Positions 29,353 through 41,564 of a stretch of 64,000 nucleotides of DNA are shown in pieces. How positions within the stretch are numbered: position 1 is the first letter of the stretch; the number at the start of each line of letters is the position of its first letter. This DNA comes from Acanthacorydalis orientalis. Lineage: Eukaryota; Arthropoda; Insecta; Megaloptera; Corydalidae. The translations under genes and the position numbers were made by a program. Under the pieces are notes generated by a model. The model saw nothing but the letters and a program-made list of their open reading frames with translations. It was not told where the DNA came from and did no database searches. The DNA lies in NCBI GenBank assembly GCA_034766995.1, contig CM068317.1, positions 7,472,501-7,536,500 of the forward strand, read 5' to 3'.

Positions 29353-29604
29353 TCGTATTTATAACAGACAATTTAAATACTGTATACAGACTAAATAAAT
29401 GTTTTCTCTTTATTTAAAGTAAAATCTTACTCATGTATTAGGCTTACAGAATTTAATTTTTTTTTCATTCTAATACTGAATTTGTAGAGTAATAACCTTT
29501 CCGATAGTTGTTGTTTTTAAGAATTTATCGAATATGTTAGATTATACTATAAAAAATACTTGTATACTTCCAAAATACAATATTCATTTATTAGTTAACT
29601 TTTG

Positions 29605-30345
29605 GTTAAATACCATAAGTCATGCTCATAATCTTTTACTAAATACTCAAGTCTCACTAATTAGTATTGTTTAATGTATCACTAGATCTAGTCGTACTCA
29701 TAAATTTGTTCTCGAAAAATTTAATAAATTGTCAGAGAATTTGGATTTAAATAATAAGAAGTCATTTTAAAAGTTTTCATTATTTCAATTTTCAATTCAT
29801 TGTTTCAATAATTTCTCATTCATTTTGAAAGTTTTATTATTTTAATAATACATACAAACTATACAAGGAACGAACAAGTGAAGTGGTTATCTACTTGCTG
29901 CTATGTTAAGTACTGACTACTATTGCCGGGACCGCTTTCGTGTTGACGAGAGGCTTTATCTATGGCGTCAATCATCATATGATAATAACCATACCCTTCG
30001 TCAATTGATTTTGTACACTACCATTGATTTTGTATATTATATCGGTCGTTTACATCAAATTCTTCGCATAAATATAGACGGGTCTAGTAATACACTAAAT
30101 TCTTGTCCTTGAGGTAACTATTTGAATTTTTTATTCAATCAGTTTCATCTATCGACATCTTCAGATGAAACTCAGTATCCGCTTAGAGATGACAATAGAC
30201 GAAACCGGTAGTGGAAGAAAAAATTTAAATAATAACTTCAAATTCAGACTCACAAGAATGAAATAAATTACACAAATAACTAATAAAATATAGTTGCAGT
30301 CTTTAGTGAAAGATTATGAGTATATCTCCATACTTTCAAAGGTAT
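29605..30345. repeat. Inverted-repeat-bounded structure 1
   Basis: The left arm (29605-29700) carries TAATCTTTTACTAAATACTC and, further in, CACTAGATCTAG. The right arm (about 30280-30345) carries the same block inverted and more degenerate (TTTAGTGAAAGATTATGAG). Between them lie a less AT-rich region with an open 69-codon plus frame (29903-30112) of no known identity and a 10-bp hairpin at 30141-30172. The arms match those of the next structure at 30405-30945, suggesting a duplicated foldback-type element. Confidence 0.5.
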
Positions 30346-30404
30346 ACTTTAAGAAGTTTTTTTTCTACATAAATCATCGATGACTCATGAGGAGTTTCTT
30401 ATTT

Positions 30405-30945
30405 CCTTTCAAAAATACTCAGATATTCTCATATTTTGCTAAATACTTCAAATTGGATTCATTATTTATTAATCCCTAGTGTATTACTAGATCTAGATAT
30501 AAATATTACATTTATTAACACGTTCCGTGCCACGTATACCATTTTCGGTGCACGCCTGAACCTCTTTTCCAGGTCAAGATATATTTTTATCATTGGCAGA
30601 TAAAGTAAAGAAAACAATTGTTGATATGAATAAAGTTATTTTCTAGTATATATTGCATTTTATAGTTTCAACATTTACTCTACTAATAAATAAATTTCAA
30701 GCTCACAGAAAATTAAAAATGTATAATTTTTACATATTTACCTAATTCTATACTGTGTATTGGTTATTGGTATATGTGGCCTGGTAATGACACTTGTTCA
30801 AAAACGGATTGGCACGAAAAGTGTTAAGAATAAGTTTTGAAGTGTAACTAGATCTATTTATATATTAATTACCATTAAACAGAGAGACTTAGTTGCAGTA
30901 TTTAGTAGAATATTATGAATATAAGCATGGTTCGGTATTATCAAA
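30405..30945. repeat. Inverted-repeat-bounded structure 2, with nested MITE
   Basis: The left arm (30405-30505) has GCTAAATACTTC and TTACTAGATCTAG. The right arm (30840-30945) has the inverse order: AACTAGATCTA, TTAAACAGAGAGACTTAG, GTATTTAGTAGAATATTATG. The arms are about 100 bp and imperfect. The piggyBac-type MITE sits between them, so the arms may be the remains of an older element into which it jumped. Confidence 0.5.
30515..30827. mobile_element. piggyBac-type MITE
   Basis: Bounded by TTAA at both sides (30515-30518 and 30824-30827), the target duplicated by piggyBac elements. Terminal inverted repeats begin CACGTTCCGTGCCACG on the left and CACTTTTCGTGCCAATCC on the right (minus strand). 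Subterminal sequences are also related: GTATACC near 30534 on the left against ATATACC on the right strand. The interior of about 305 bp has no open frame, so movement would have depended on a transposase supplied elsewhere. The direct TTAA flanks and matching ends make this call firm; the exact family is unknown. Confidence 0.78.
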
Positions 30946-31053
30946 CAATTAGTGATATTTAGAGGATAAATAATTAGCACGTGCAATTTTATTATCATAT
31001 CGTATATGGATTATAATTCATAAAAATAGAGATTTCTTTAGAAAAAAATAACA

Positions 31054-31084
31054 CATTCGTTGTCGACACATCCCTAAACCCAAG
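31054..31084 (-). repeat. Motif M, partial copy
   Basis: On the minus strand reads TTGGGTTTAGGGATGTGTCG, then ACAACGAATG. It keeps the left half of the motif; the GCGCCC end is lost. Confidence 0.45.
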
Positions 31085-32274
31085 ATGTCTATTTATGTAT
31101 CTTTACAAATATTATATAATGCAGAAATATTCTACCAAGTTTTAAATAGTCTTTTATTTTATTATTATAGCGATTATTGATTAAAGCGGTTTTATACATT
31201 AGATAGCAGATTTATTTACTGCGAATAATGCCACTCTATGTAATAAGAATAGATAAAAACAATTCTGGAATAATAGATGTAGAGAACAGAATTTCCTGAT
31301 TTTTAATATCTGTAACAATAATAATAATATATGTAATAATCATGTCTAATGATTTAGTTGTTACACATTTTCTATCGTTTTTTATAGTTTTATAAGAAAT
31401 TCAAACAGTTCAAGAAACGTAAAAGAGATAGACGATTGGGTAATACCATGAATTTTAAAAAGAGATGAATATAATGTGTAAGCGTAAATTATAAAGGAAT
31501 TAAATGATAAATGTATACTGGGGGGAAAAATCATATGGGAATAATGATAAAAAGTTTGATTAGCTATTAAAAATGATGAAAAATTAATCAACAAGCAAGT
31601 TACTCGAGTAAGAATTGCAATTTCATCAAGAAAAAAAATGGATATAACGCTAAGATTTTTAGTCACTCATGGTATTGTGTCTTTGAAGTATAAATTAAGG
31701 CACCAAATTCTTCTGTCTCGTCATTTATTCTAGAATTTTTAAAATTCTCAAGCAAATAAAGTTTTCGAAGGTAAATATCATTTGGTAAATACTACAACTA
31801 AATTCGTAACGACTAGTATCTAAAATCTCTGTGTTATAGTTGCTTATGTGACTTCACATAAGTGTTTAATGGCGTCACATATGTGGCTGCATAGACAGAA
31901 ACACGTTTGTCAATAAATACGTTCTTATGGATTCCGTATGAACAAACATACTAACAATAATGTGTTTATATTTGCCAAGCAAGACTTTGTAGCCCCACAA
32001 AAACTGTTTTGAACCTCTAAAAGTTTTTGAAATGAAAGATTTTAGATTCCTATCTCAAAAGTACAAATCAATTGGTAACATGAAAAAATAGAATATTTGT
32101 TAATAAATAAGATTCAAAATATCAAAATAACTGGTACACTTTACTAATAACTAATTATATTTTGAAATTGTAATCTGCAAATATCTATTCAACAACTATT
32201 ACAAGTTAGCCTTAATCGATTGGTTAGTCATGACAATGATTAATTTTAAGTCTATCCATCTAATATATTATATT

Positions 32275-32400
32275 TTTCTTTTATCAAAGAATTCTGTTCA
32301 CAACTCAAAATATGAAAACATTTTCTAGTCAAAAATATTTAAGTAATCATTATTGATCATTTTTTATCGTTATTTATAAGCATTTCAATGATGATTCCGT
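32275..32400 (+). repeat. AT-rich dispersed repeat R2
   Basis: The best R2 copy with 13005: AAGAATTCTGTTCACAACTC, TTTTCTAGTCAAAAATATTT, AATCATTATTGATCATTTTT, then TTATTTATAAGCATTTC. Confidence 0.45.
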
Positions 32401-32925
32401 TATTTTCAGAGTAATGACTAACAAAAAGAAACTAATTACAGTTGACAAGTTGAAATTTTGTAAGTATATTCGAATAATCTATATGGGTTATCTATAAATA
32501 ATCAATTATTTCATTTTTAATTCAAATCGTTTTCATTTTATCGATTCATTTGAATTTGTTTGTATAAAATTTATTAAAATTTTATGTTAATAAAATCGTT
32601 ACAAGACTTAGCACTATTTATATTTAAAAGGTTCGTTTCATAATAAAAGTTATTCTGTAATTTTCCTAAACTACTTCTAATGTATTTTTATTTCCATTTA
32701 TTTTTAACTGTCTTCTTATTATATCCAAAATATTTATATTTATTATTTCAAAACATTGAACATTCTTAGAACAATCAAGTATTATATACAAACATTCCTA
32801 GTTGAAAAAGTAACTCTAAACTTTAATACTACAGATTATATTGTTTTCAGAGGAAATATTAAATTGTTATAGAAGCCAAATTGTATTTAGTTTGTAGAAA
32901 CTCTAGTACATGTTGTACATATACA

Positions 32926-32929
<4 letters not shown>

Positions 32930-32990
<61 letters not shown>
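32930..32990. repeat. Compound (TA)n(GA)n microsatellite
   Basis: 19 TA units followed by 12 GA units. Confidence 0.95.
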
Positions 32991-33230
32991 ATTTATGAGT
33001 AATATTGTAGTGGTGTGAATGTTAATTCATTAAAAATGCCTTATAAAACTAATAGTCATAATATTGAAACTTAGAAATAATTTTATTTTCCAAATTATTT
33101 TACCATATTTAGAATTAAATTATTAAATTTTAAAGTAATGAAAAGTTCATTTCTTTATCTTCTCAAAAAGGTAAGATTGATTGCTTAAAAAATGAATACT
33201 AACTATTTTTTTAAAAAAAAATCAATATTC

Positions 33231-33233
<3 letters not shown>

Positions 33234-33296
<63 letters not shown>
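33234..33296. repeat. (TA)n microsatellite
   Basis: 31 TA units ending at a less AT-rich block. Confidence 0.95.
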
Positions 33297-33300
<4 letters not shown>

Positions 33301-33660
33301 GAAAAAGAGACAGAGTTAGAATGTATGTGTATAATAGATTTCACGTTATCTATATTCAATTTTGGTCAAACTCATTGTAGTTCTCAAATGATATCAAATA
33401 GGTTCTGAAACACCTCCATCAAACGTTGTCAATGTATCACAAACAACATTTTCGTCTCTAATGTGAGAACATGTGACACAGGTGCTAAGAGAGAGTCATC
33501 TTTTAACAAACGTTCAACAAGTGACATGTTTTCGTTCGGTAACAGCAGTGATGAGCTAGTCTGTTTCAACCTTCGTCCTTGAAATATATATTCTGTCTAT
33601 TTGATATTCAGAAACTGACGAAACATTGTCGACTTATTCACAAGAGGATATATGACCTTA
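33297..33660. other. Less AT-rich block abutting (TA)n
   Basis: Begins right at the end of a TA tract. On the minus strand a fairly open stretch between about 33400 and 33560 reads LLPNENMSLVERLLKDDSLL and continues APVSHVLTLE before stops. I do not recognise it. It may be a decayed repeat-encoded protein or an exon remnant. Confidence 0.3.
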
Positions 33661-33949
33661 CAGTATGACGGTAGAAAATATGTTTCGCTCATAAATAGTG
33701 TAGAAAAGTTTTAGAAACTTTCCATTTTTGTTTGTTTTTTAAATTTATTTATATTTTCAGTTTCAGTGATAATTAATTAAGCAAAAGTTTTCTTTTGAGT
33801 TAGGTTTTTTATAATAAACCAAACATTATTACAAATTTTTACTTTTACCCAAAGCAAAGACAAAAATTCTTTTATAGAGAACAAGAAGACAAGAGATAAA
33901 TATTTAACTCAACAAATAAATGAGTAAGTAAATATATATATAAATATCT

Positions 33950-33952
33950 ATA

Positions 33953-34023
<71 letters not shown>
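33950..34023. repeat. (TA)n microsatellite with interruptions
   Basis: TA array with one TATG interruption in the middle. Confidence 0.94.
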
Positions 34024-34026
<3 letters not shown>

Positions 34027-34427
34027 TCTGATAGTAAAATTATTTTATTTAAATACATTAAATAATTAACCAACCGCGTATACTAGTGGAAAATAATGTA
34101 TTTGTATAATTAAAATTTAAAATTATAGTTATATGTTTTTATATCTGTAACCCAGTTGATGTGTAGTACTGGTTCTCTTCATACTTTTAACATCACTTGA
34201 GTTTTTGTTTTTCACAACTAGTTTCGACGCGTGTACTGTTATAATTGCACGTGTATTTACATACTTCAGGTTTAAAAAATTTACCTAAAGATATTATACG
34301 AGTATGTAATGAAAGTATTTATTGAAAATAATAACTCAATTTATTGAAAAAAATGAATACGATCAAAACAATGAATAAACTTGTGTTTTAAAAACGTTAT
34401 AATAATTTTATATATCAGGTATTTGTA

Positions 34428-34429
<2 letters not shown>

Positions 34430-34509
<80 letters not shown>
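34430..34509. repeat. (TA)n microsatellite with TACA interruption
   Basis: Two TA arrays split by TACATACA. Confidence 0.95.
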
Positions 34510-34511
<2 letters not shown>

Positions 34512-34681
34512 ATGATTTCTGAAAATAAAATTGGGATGTTACTTAATAAAAAAATAAAAAATAGAAAGTTGTACTAATGAAAAGGATTATATTTATGCAG
34601 AAAATCACAGTTAAAATACAAAAAACAATTAGTACATACAAGAAATTTTTTTTTTGAATTTTTATAATAATAACACTCCAT

Positions 34682-34738
34682 ATTTCTCGTCACTTTGTCC
34701 TGTGGACAAAGTGACAAGTATCTATGATAACGAGAAAT
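34682..34738. repeat. Two-tier hairpin
   Basis: The inner stem is GTCACTTTGTCC/GGACAAAGTGAC, 12 bp perfect with a 3-base loop (34689-34715). The outer arms ATTTCTCGT and ACGAGAAAT (9 bp) enclose it and share two bases with the inner stem's left arm, so they are alternative or coaxial pairings. The inner stem is far too long for chance at this spot. Confidence 0.7.
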
Positions 34739-35620
34739 GTTTACTTTGTGAGCTTATTGTTTTCAAATTTAATACATTAAGTTTCGTTCTTAGAAATTTT
34801 TTATGTTTAAATATATTATGTTGTAAAACACAATAAACAGTTTTATTTCTATATTTTTTTCTATTTTCTTGTCAATTTTTACGGGCTATGTACTAGTTCA
34901 CAAATAAAAATAACTAAATTGGAGTTTATCAGTATTTATTGAAAGAATAATATATAATAGATTAGTATGCAAAATTATAGAGTTTGTTATTCGATTTAGA
35001 AGAAGTAGTGTAAGAAAACCTTATAAAAAATACAAAGCAACATAAGAATAATATCAAAACTGAATTATATAAGAAAAGTACAAGATCGCTTCAATAGAAA
35101 AAATATAGACAAGTTTATATGTAAAATTGGAGAGGTATTGTGTTAATAATTATGACAGTATACAAATATCCACCAGAGATTATTTTCATGATATCCACTA
35201 CCTCGGTAAAAAACTACAAAATGTTTTACTTTATTATTTTATTAGAAATTTGTTTTGTTTAATCAACTATAACAGTTTTTAAAAAAATGCCGTTTTATTA
35301 AAAAATCTCGATTTGTTTAATATATTTATAAGAATTACTCGAAATTTTCTTAAATCGATACAGAACTAATTGAAATAAAATCAAGAAGGTTTAAAAAAGT
35401 TTATAAGATTGTATCATTTCGACTTAAAGCTTTTGTTGTAGAATTGAAAAGAGTATTTTAAAAAATTGATGTAAATTTATTTAACGGTGATCATTTTGTA
35501 TTTACAAGTATTTAAAAGCTATTGAAATAAAAACACAAAACAAGTCATTTTAATTTTCAACTTCATAATTTTTTTTAAAATTAATCTCATAATGTTTTAT
35601 GTTATATTATATTATAACAT

Positions 35621-35624
<4 letters not shown>

Positions 35625-35663
<39 letters not shown>
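35625..35663. repeat. (TA)n microsatellite
   Basis: 19 TA units. Confidence 0.95.
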
Positions 35664-35666
<3 letters not shown>

Positions 35667-37275
35667 TTTACAGATAAAATATTTTACGTTGTTTGCGATT
35701 TTATTTATTAAATTTCAACAAAAATAAGTTAAATTATAAACTAACTTCAGAATTCGATACGATTTTAAATACTATTTTCCTTTAATTCAATAAATCGAAT
35801 GTAATGTAAATAAATAGAAATAATTGTGTAAATATAAACATATTAAAGATATAAAAAGAAACAAACATTTGTTCTTTTTGTATGTATTTAATTTTTAATA
35901 AAATAAATACAGATATACAAGTTTATTTTGTTAACACATAAGTTTCTATGTAGAAGAGAGATTATAACAGTTTGGAAAACTTGAGAAAATGATTTTATAT
36001 TGAAGCAAGAAATATGTTAGAATATATTCTTAGACTGAAATTATTTCAGATAAATTTGGTTGTATATTTAATATTTTCTTTGTATATTCAATATTTGTTT
36101 GCTTTTTTCATTCTTTTGTATAATTTCGTTTGTTTCATTTTAAATTTATATTTTATTTTAATTACATTGTTTTATTTTAAAATTGCTAAGTACGTATTTT
36201 TTTTAGAAATATAGTTTTGAATAAACACTATAAACTATAAATCTCTTTGTCCTGATAAGCAGATGTATAAAGCCAAGTAAAAACGCTAGCAACCGTTCAT
36301 TTGAATTTTAGATATTCATTATATTAAAATTGTGCTCGAGGAGAATGTAATTCAATATGTGGATAAAGAAACGAAAAATATAATGATCTGAGACTTTATA
36401 AATTTTAGAAAACAAATAATCTGTTTGTTAGATTCCAATTGTTTCATACATCATACATAAGCAGACCTCGTTAATTAAATGAAACCTGAATTAAATGTTT
36501 CCAAGACTTGTTCGCCTCATCAAAGCTTTTGAAATTAAATTGCGTCTGTCTCATTAAATAGTACAAATATAATTAGGCGAGTGAATTCTCTGTAAAGTGT
36601 AAGGTAAAGGTCTACATCTTCTATTGTCTATTTACTAATCAACAATGCATATTTATTTTCATTGTTATTATATAATAAACCTTATACATTGTTATATTAA
36701 ACAAAACAATCCACACTTGTGTAATACATAGTATGATTATAAAGTTATACATTATGTATGAAGGGTGGTTTTCTACAAAGTAGGCTAAAAAAATAATGGC
36801 TCGTCAGGGATTTAAATCGCAGTGTTCCGGCTTGAACGTGCGGCATCTGGGAAAACGAGTAAACATACTGAAATGGAGTAAATTGTGTATATTTGTTGTT
36901 CTCCTATGCGGATTTATATGCCCCGAAGACTGCACAATGCGTACATCTCTTTCTTTTTAATGTTTCAAATCTCCGAATGGCTATTACTGTGTTTCGTTTC
37001 CTAGATTTATTTATATCGTTTTACTTTTTTTTCATTTCTGTCTGACGTATATAACGTTTCGTTATCTTTCTGTCCAGGAAATGAATTTTAAACGTAGCAA
37101 TATCATCTATATGAATAAATATATTGTTGTCATTATTTATAATAATATATTTTTTTTATTTCAACGAGAATATTTGTTTTAGGATTTAGACAGCGAACAA
37201 TCTTTTAAAATAATATACTTTTTCATTCCTTTTTTAAATAAATACAACTTTATATACGCGCACAAAGATACATTC

Positions 37276-37278
<3 letters not shown>

Positions 37279-37369
<91 letters not shown>
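37279..37369. repeat. (TA)n followed by (TACA)n
   Basis: About 34 TA units and then six TACA units, ending about 80 bp before a mariner fragment. Confidence 0.95.
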
Positions 37370-37374
<5 letters not shown>

Positions 37375-37447
37375 CAATTTGGGTCGCAAAGTAAATTAGA
37401 AACTAAACTGTCAAGCAAGAGAATTTGCTTGAGAATATAATTATATA

Positions 37448-37649
37448 TTAGATTGGTACAAAAATAATTACGGTTTTTACGTATTGAGTATAAAGACGCA
37501 TATATCAGTTAAAAATTATATTTATTAATTAAAATAAAGACCATTGGCCTAGATACATTTCTCCCAACAGGAAACAAGTTTATTTATTCCTACAAGATAG
37601 AATTCTGGAGTTTTGAAATTAATGAATTCATTGAAGGCACTTGAACCGA
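37448..37649 (-). mobile_element. Group B mariner 3'-end fragment
   Basis: The ITR TTAGATTGGTACAAAAATAA is preceded by TA. The next 180 bases align closely with the left end of the 25059 element (shared TAAAGACGCATATATCAGTT). They cover the 3' flank and the last ~45 transposase codons read on the minus strand. Homology stops near 37649, where R1 sequence begins. Confidence 0.85.
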
Positions 37650-37765
37650 TGTGTATATTTTTTTAATTTCTCTTATTTGTCAGAGAGGCAAGCGTTAGCT
37701 AGCGGGGAACGAACCCTCTTCCCCTTCTCGGGAGGTGGGGGGTTGCAACAAGCAGGAAAAGGATT
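37650..37765 (-). repeat. Interspersed repeat R1, inverted 5' fragment
   Basis: On the minus strand it reads TTCCTGCTTGTTGCAACC, a C-rich run, GCTAGCTAACGCTTGCC, then GACAAATAAGAGAAATT and ends near ATCGG. This is the C-rich head of R1 in the same order as copies 1 and 2, with the AT-rich body lost. It is joined directly to the mariner fragment. Confidence 0.6.
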
Positions 37766-39403
37766 CCTTTAGTTTAAAATACAGATAAAAATATTATGAT
37801 AAAAAATAAATATTAATGGTAATTATTTTGTTTCAGAAAATACAAGTGTCATCTGCTCGTGTTGCTGATCAGAAATGTAAGTTTTTTTTATTTATTTATT
37901 AACAGGGTGTGCATTAATAATAATTAAATTAATCTAACACTAAAATATAATATAAAATCAATTTATATTTTTTCGATTAATAACTTTATTCATCAAATAA
38001 AATATGAATAATAATAATTCCTGATTTTTAAACAAATGTATTGATTGCAAATGTATTACAATAGTTCTTCGTATCAAACTAAAAAAAATATCAAGTTTTA
38101 TATAAATATTATGTAATAGATTTTAGATCTCTTAAAGTTTTTGAACTAAGAGTTATTTTCAAACTATTTATTAACATGTAGCAACAATTTTCCGGTATTT
38201 ATAAATTACTACCATATTATTAGAATATATTGACAAGTTAATCCAAATCTTACTAATTTAGAACGAAATATAAATTGAATTTTATAAATTAATATTCATT
38301 ATTGTTTTCAATTATATTCAATTCTATGTTTTAATTACTTTTTAAACTAATATTTTTTTTAAATTCACTATTGATTTTTGGTTTACGTTACTGATTTTTT
38401 TAGTAATTAATTTTAATAGGTATTTTATTTATTTAATTAATTAAGATGACTTTTTAATTTTACTAGATACTTTCAATAAATTTACAATTACAATTCGGAA
38501 ATCAAACAATGTTTTTTAAAATATATCTCAATATAATTCTAAATATATCATAAAAACATACTATAAGAAAGAATAATATTATTCGGTATAACGAAGGATG
38601 AATTAATCATTTTCTAAAAAACAAGCTATGAAATATATTTTTTGGGTTTTGTTAGTTGTTGTTCCAGATTGAATTTTACAAAATATTAAATATGAGATGT
38701 GTATTGCGCAATTATTTTGTTAAATATTGGTATATTAGTCAGTGAATCAAAAGTTAATTTTGGACATAAATCTGATTAACAGAGTAGAAACTAATTAAAT
38801 GTGATATTGACTGACGGAATAAAAACAAATTATATAAAGCAACTACTACAAGCATGGTTTCAATTTGTAATATGAAATAATTCCTAATCCAAACATGTTA
38901 ATTTACTGTTACAAACGAACCAAAGACATGTAAACTGAAACGACACAAAAATTGAAACTCTTCCATTCAGTTTGTTTTACGTACACAACAGTACAATTGA
39001 TTTTCACACGACATGAATTGAAATAAAACATAAGTAAAAACATCAAGTATCTTGTTACTCCTGACACACAGTTCATTCGAAACGCTGATAAAAACATTTG
39101 TCGTAACTACAACAACACTAACAGTCAACAAAGTAATTTGATATTATTGTTACCGTTACACGAAAACGCACAGGCATGGATTACATTTCATATTCCCTCT
39201 TTATTAAGTCACTGAGAGATGTAAGTTTTGTTTTTCAAATGTCTGAACGATACTCAAATGAACCCACCGTTTGTACGGGATTCTGTTTATGGGTTTCCAG
39301 TCGAAGTGTTCGTCGTAACAGTATAAGCAGTGAAATTGCAAATTAACAAAAAAGGTATGTTTCTGTTGGATGAAATAGGTCGTATGTTAAATATTGGATT
39401 GTA

Positions 39404-39446
<43 letters not shown>

Positions 39447-41564
39447 CAGAAGTGACTTAATAAATAACAACATAAAATATAAACAACAAATTATAAACGA
39501 TATAAATTGATATATTTTCAGTATTTACTTTTCTGTTTCTTATTTTTTTATGAATTATTATAAATTTTTATGGGTGTTCAAAAATTTATTAACTTTTTTA
39601 TAAGCTAAAATATTTGATAATATGTTTTTTTATTATTTTATTAAGAAGATATTGTAGATAGACTATCAATGTATCTACAATTCCAATTCCAAATGTATGC
39701 ATTTTCTAATAGTAAAAGGGATTTTAAGCGATATAAATGATATGTATAGTCCTAAATTTGATTTATAAATTTATTTTTTATCATTTTAACAAAGTTTTCT
39801 AAAATTATTGTTAATTATTATAATACATTTTAGAGTAAAAATGTGTTAATTTCAATTTGATTGAACAAAAATTATTCAAGTTTATACAAACCTTTAACCT
39901 AAGTTTATTTATTTAGAATCAGTTGTAATTTTTGTTTACAAATAGATTTTGAGTTCAAATAGGTTTTAATTTTGAATTAAAGATCTATCTAAAAGCGACA
40001 AAACTCAAATTGGTAGTAGAAAAAATAAACTTGCATATAACTTTCATACAGAATAATCAACAGGTGCAGTTGAAAATTACAAAGTTTTTTTTTAAATCAA
40101 ATAATAATATTAATTAACGAAAATTTTAAAAATATTTTTAAATACTAATGAAAAATATAAATATATATTAAATAAGTGAAAATTATGTCTATTTAGTCTT
40201 ATTACTTGTAACTTTTACATTGTTCTAAAGTGTTAAATTTGATATTATTATAATAAAATATAATTGTGGTGCATAAGAGATTAGTCTTGTACATTAGATA
40301 GAAAATCACATGAGAAATGATATAGAAAGTTACACTTATAAAGAGTGTAAAAGAAATAATTACACATTTTATTGAATTCCATGTATTTTATTCCTATATA
40401 ACAGTTTGTAAATATTTTTGCTATCAAACTTATCAATATCACCATATTCCTACATACCAGTAACTCATAAACTGTCAGAGAAACTAAATTTATATCAATT
40501 ATAATAGTTTTTTTAAAAAAACATGGTACATAGAATCTTCGTTAAATTTTACAAAAAAAATTTTTATATTTGTAGAAAATATTTCGTATATATTCAATAC
40601 TTTTTTATTATTATGTTTTTATTGTTATGTTTCAAGAGTGAAAAGAAGGATCTATTTTAAATTTTATATATAATTTCCAAATTAAAAAATAATCCTACAA
40701 ATGTATATCAGATTATTAGTAATTGACAACTTTTTATAAGAAAAATATTCTTGGTACAGTATCATTTACACCTTTTTCATAAATGATCTTGTTATAAATT
40801 AAAATTTTGTAGTATAAAAGTTTATATATTTTATAAAAAAATACATTGTTCTATATATCAAAAAGAAATAAAACATGTGAATAAACTTGAATGGAATTAA
40901 TTAATTTCCCAAGAAAAAAATAGAGATTAAGATTTTTTAATATATAATTTGATCTAATATAATAAAAATGTACATTTGTTCAAATACATGTTCGTATAAA
41001 AAGTTTTGACTTTAATTGAATTTATTCAATTATGAAAAAAAATATGAATTTCATTCAAACCAATTTACCTGTTTCATTTTAACTGTAAATTACAAATGTG
41101 CTGTATTCAAATAAGAACGTCATCTAAATGAAACTAATTGGGAATAAGAGAAAAACCAAATGCATGGTCATTAAATACTGAACACGTAGCACGAACTTCA
41201 TTTCTAATTACTTTTCTGAATGAAAGCAAAAAACAATAAAAACGTTGCAGAAGCGAGAAGAATTACCTCTTTTATGCACTATAGCAGTATAAATCATGCA
41301 CAGGAAAAAAACGCATCCAGTACCGTCACTATTCAGTCATTTATTCATAGGTGCACAATCTATACTACCTGAGAGAGTATTAATTAATGAAAACCTCTAG
41401 CCGGTAATCAATTCCTACACCGCATTTATAGTTGATATGATCTTCACTAAAACATCAATTCTATGATTGCAATATACAACACATCGATTTATGTTCATGG
41501 AAACCTGGAATTATTCATAACCACATTATTATGAATGATTTCGGATATAAATATGATTACACTA
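37766..41564. other. AT-rich sequence without recognisable gene
   Basis: No gene supported. At 39120-39360 the sequence is less AT-rich. An ATG near 39177 opens MDYISYSLFIKSLR and runs into GATGTAAGT, a good splice-donor consensus, but nothing ties it to a gene. A second less AT-rich patch lies at 41160-41480. Confidence 0.45.
39402..39443. repeat. (TA)n microsatellite
   Basis: About 20 TA units with one TG interruption near the start. Confidence 0.94.

Larger units (their letters stand above)
30946..33296. other. AT-rich sequence with small repeats
   Basis: The longest frame not made of a microsatellite (minus, 31382-31666, 94 codons) lies here. It resembles no protein I know and has the composition of the flanks. 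At 31843-31863 a 9-bp palindrome (CTTATGTGA-CT-TCACATAAG) is seen. No gene supported. Confidence 0.5.
33661..37447. other. AT-rich sequence without recognisable gene
   Basis: No gene supported. Frames at 34654-34836 and 36014-36214 are chance-like; the first contains the hairpin listed below. A less AT-rich patch at 36770-36970 has a weak tRNA-like look, discussed in the findings. Confidence 0.5.

Noticed and set aside
31382..31666. 94-codon minus-strand frame, the longest not made of a microsatellite
   Set aside because: Composition equals the flanks, no recognisable family, no start or splice context; expected by chance in a window of this size.
39177..39225. First coding exon MDYISYSLFIKSLR with GTAAGT donor
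   Set aside because: Fourteen codons and one donor consensus are too little; no second exon or family could be connected.
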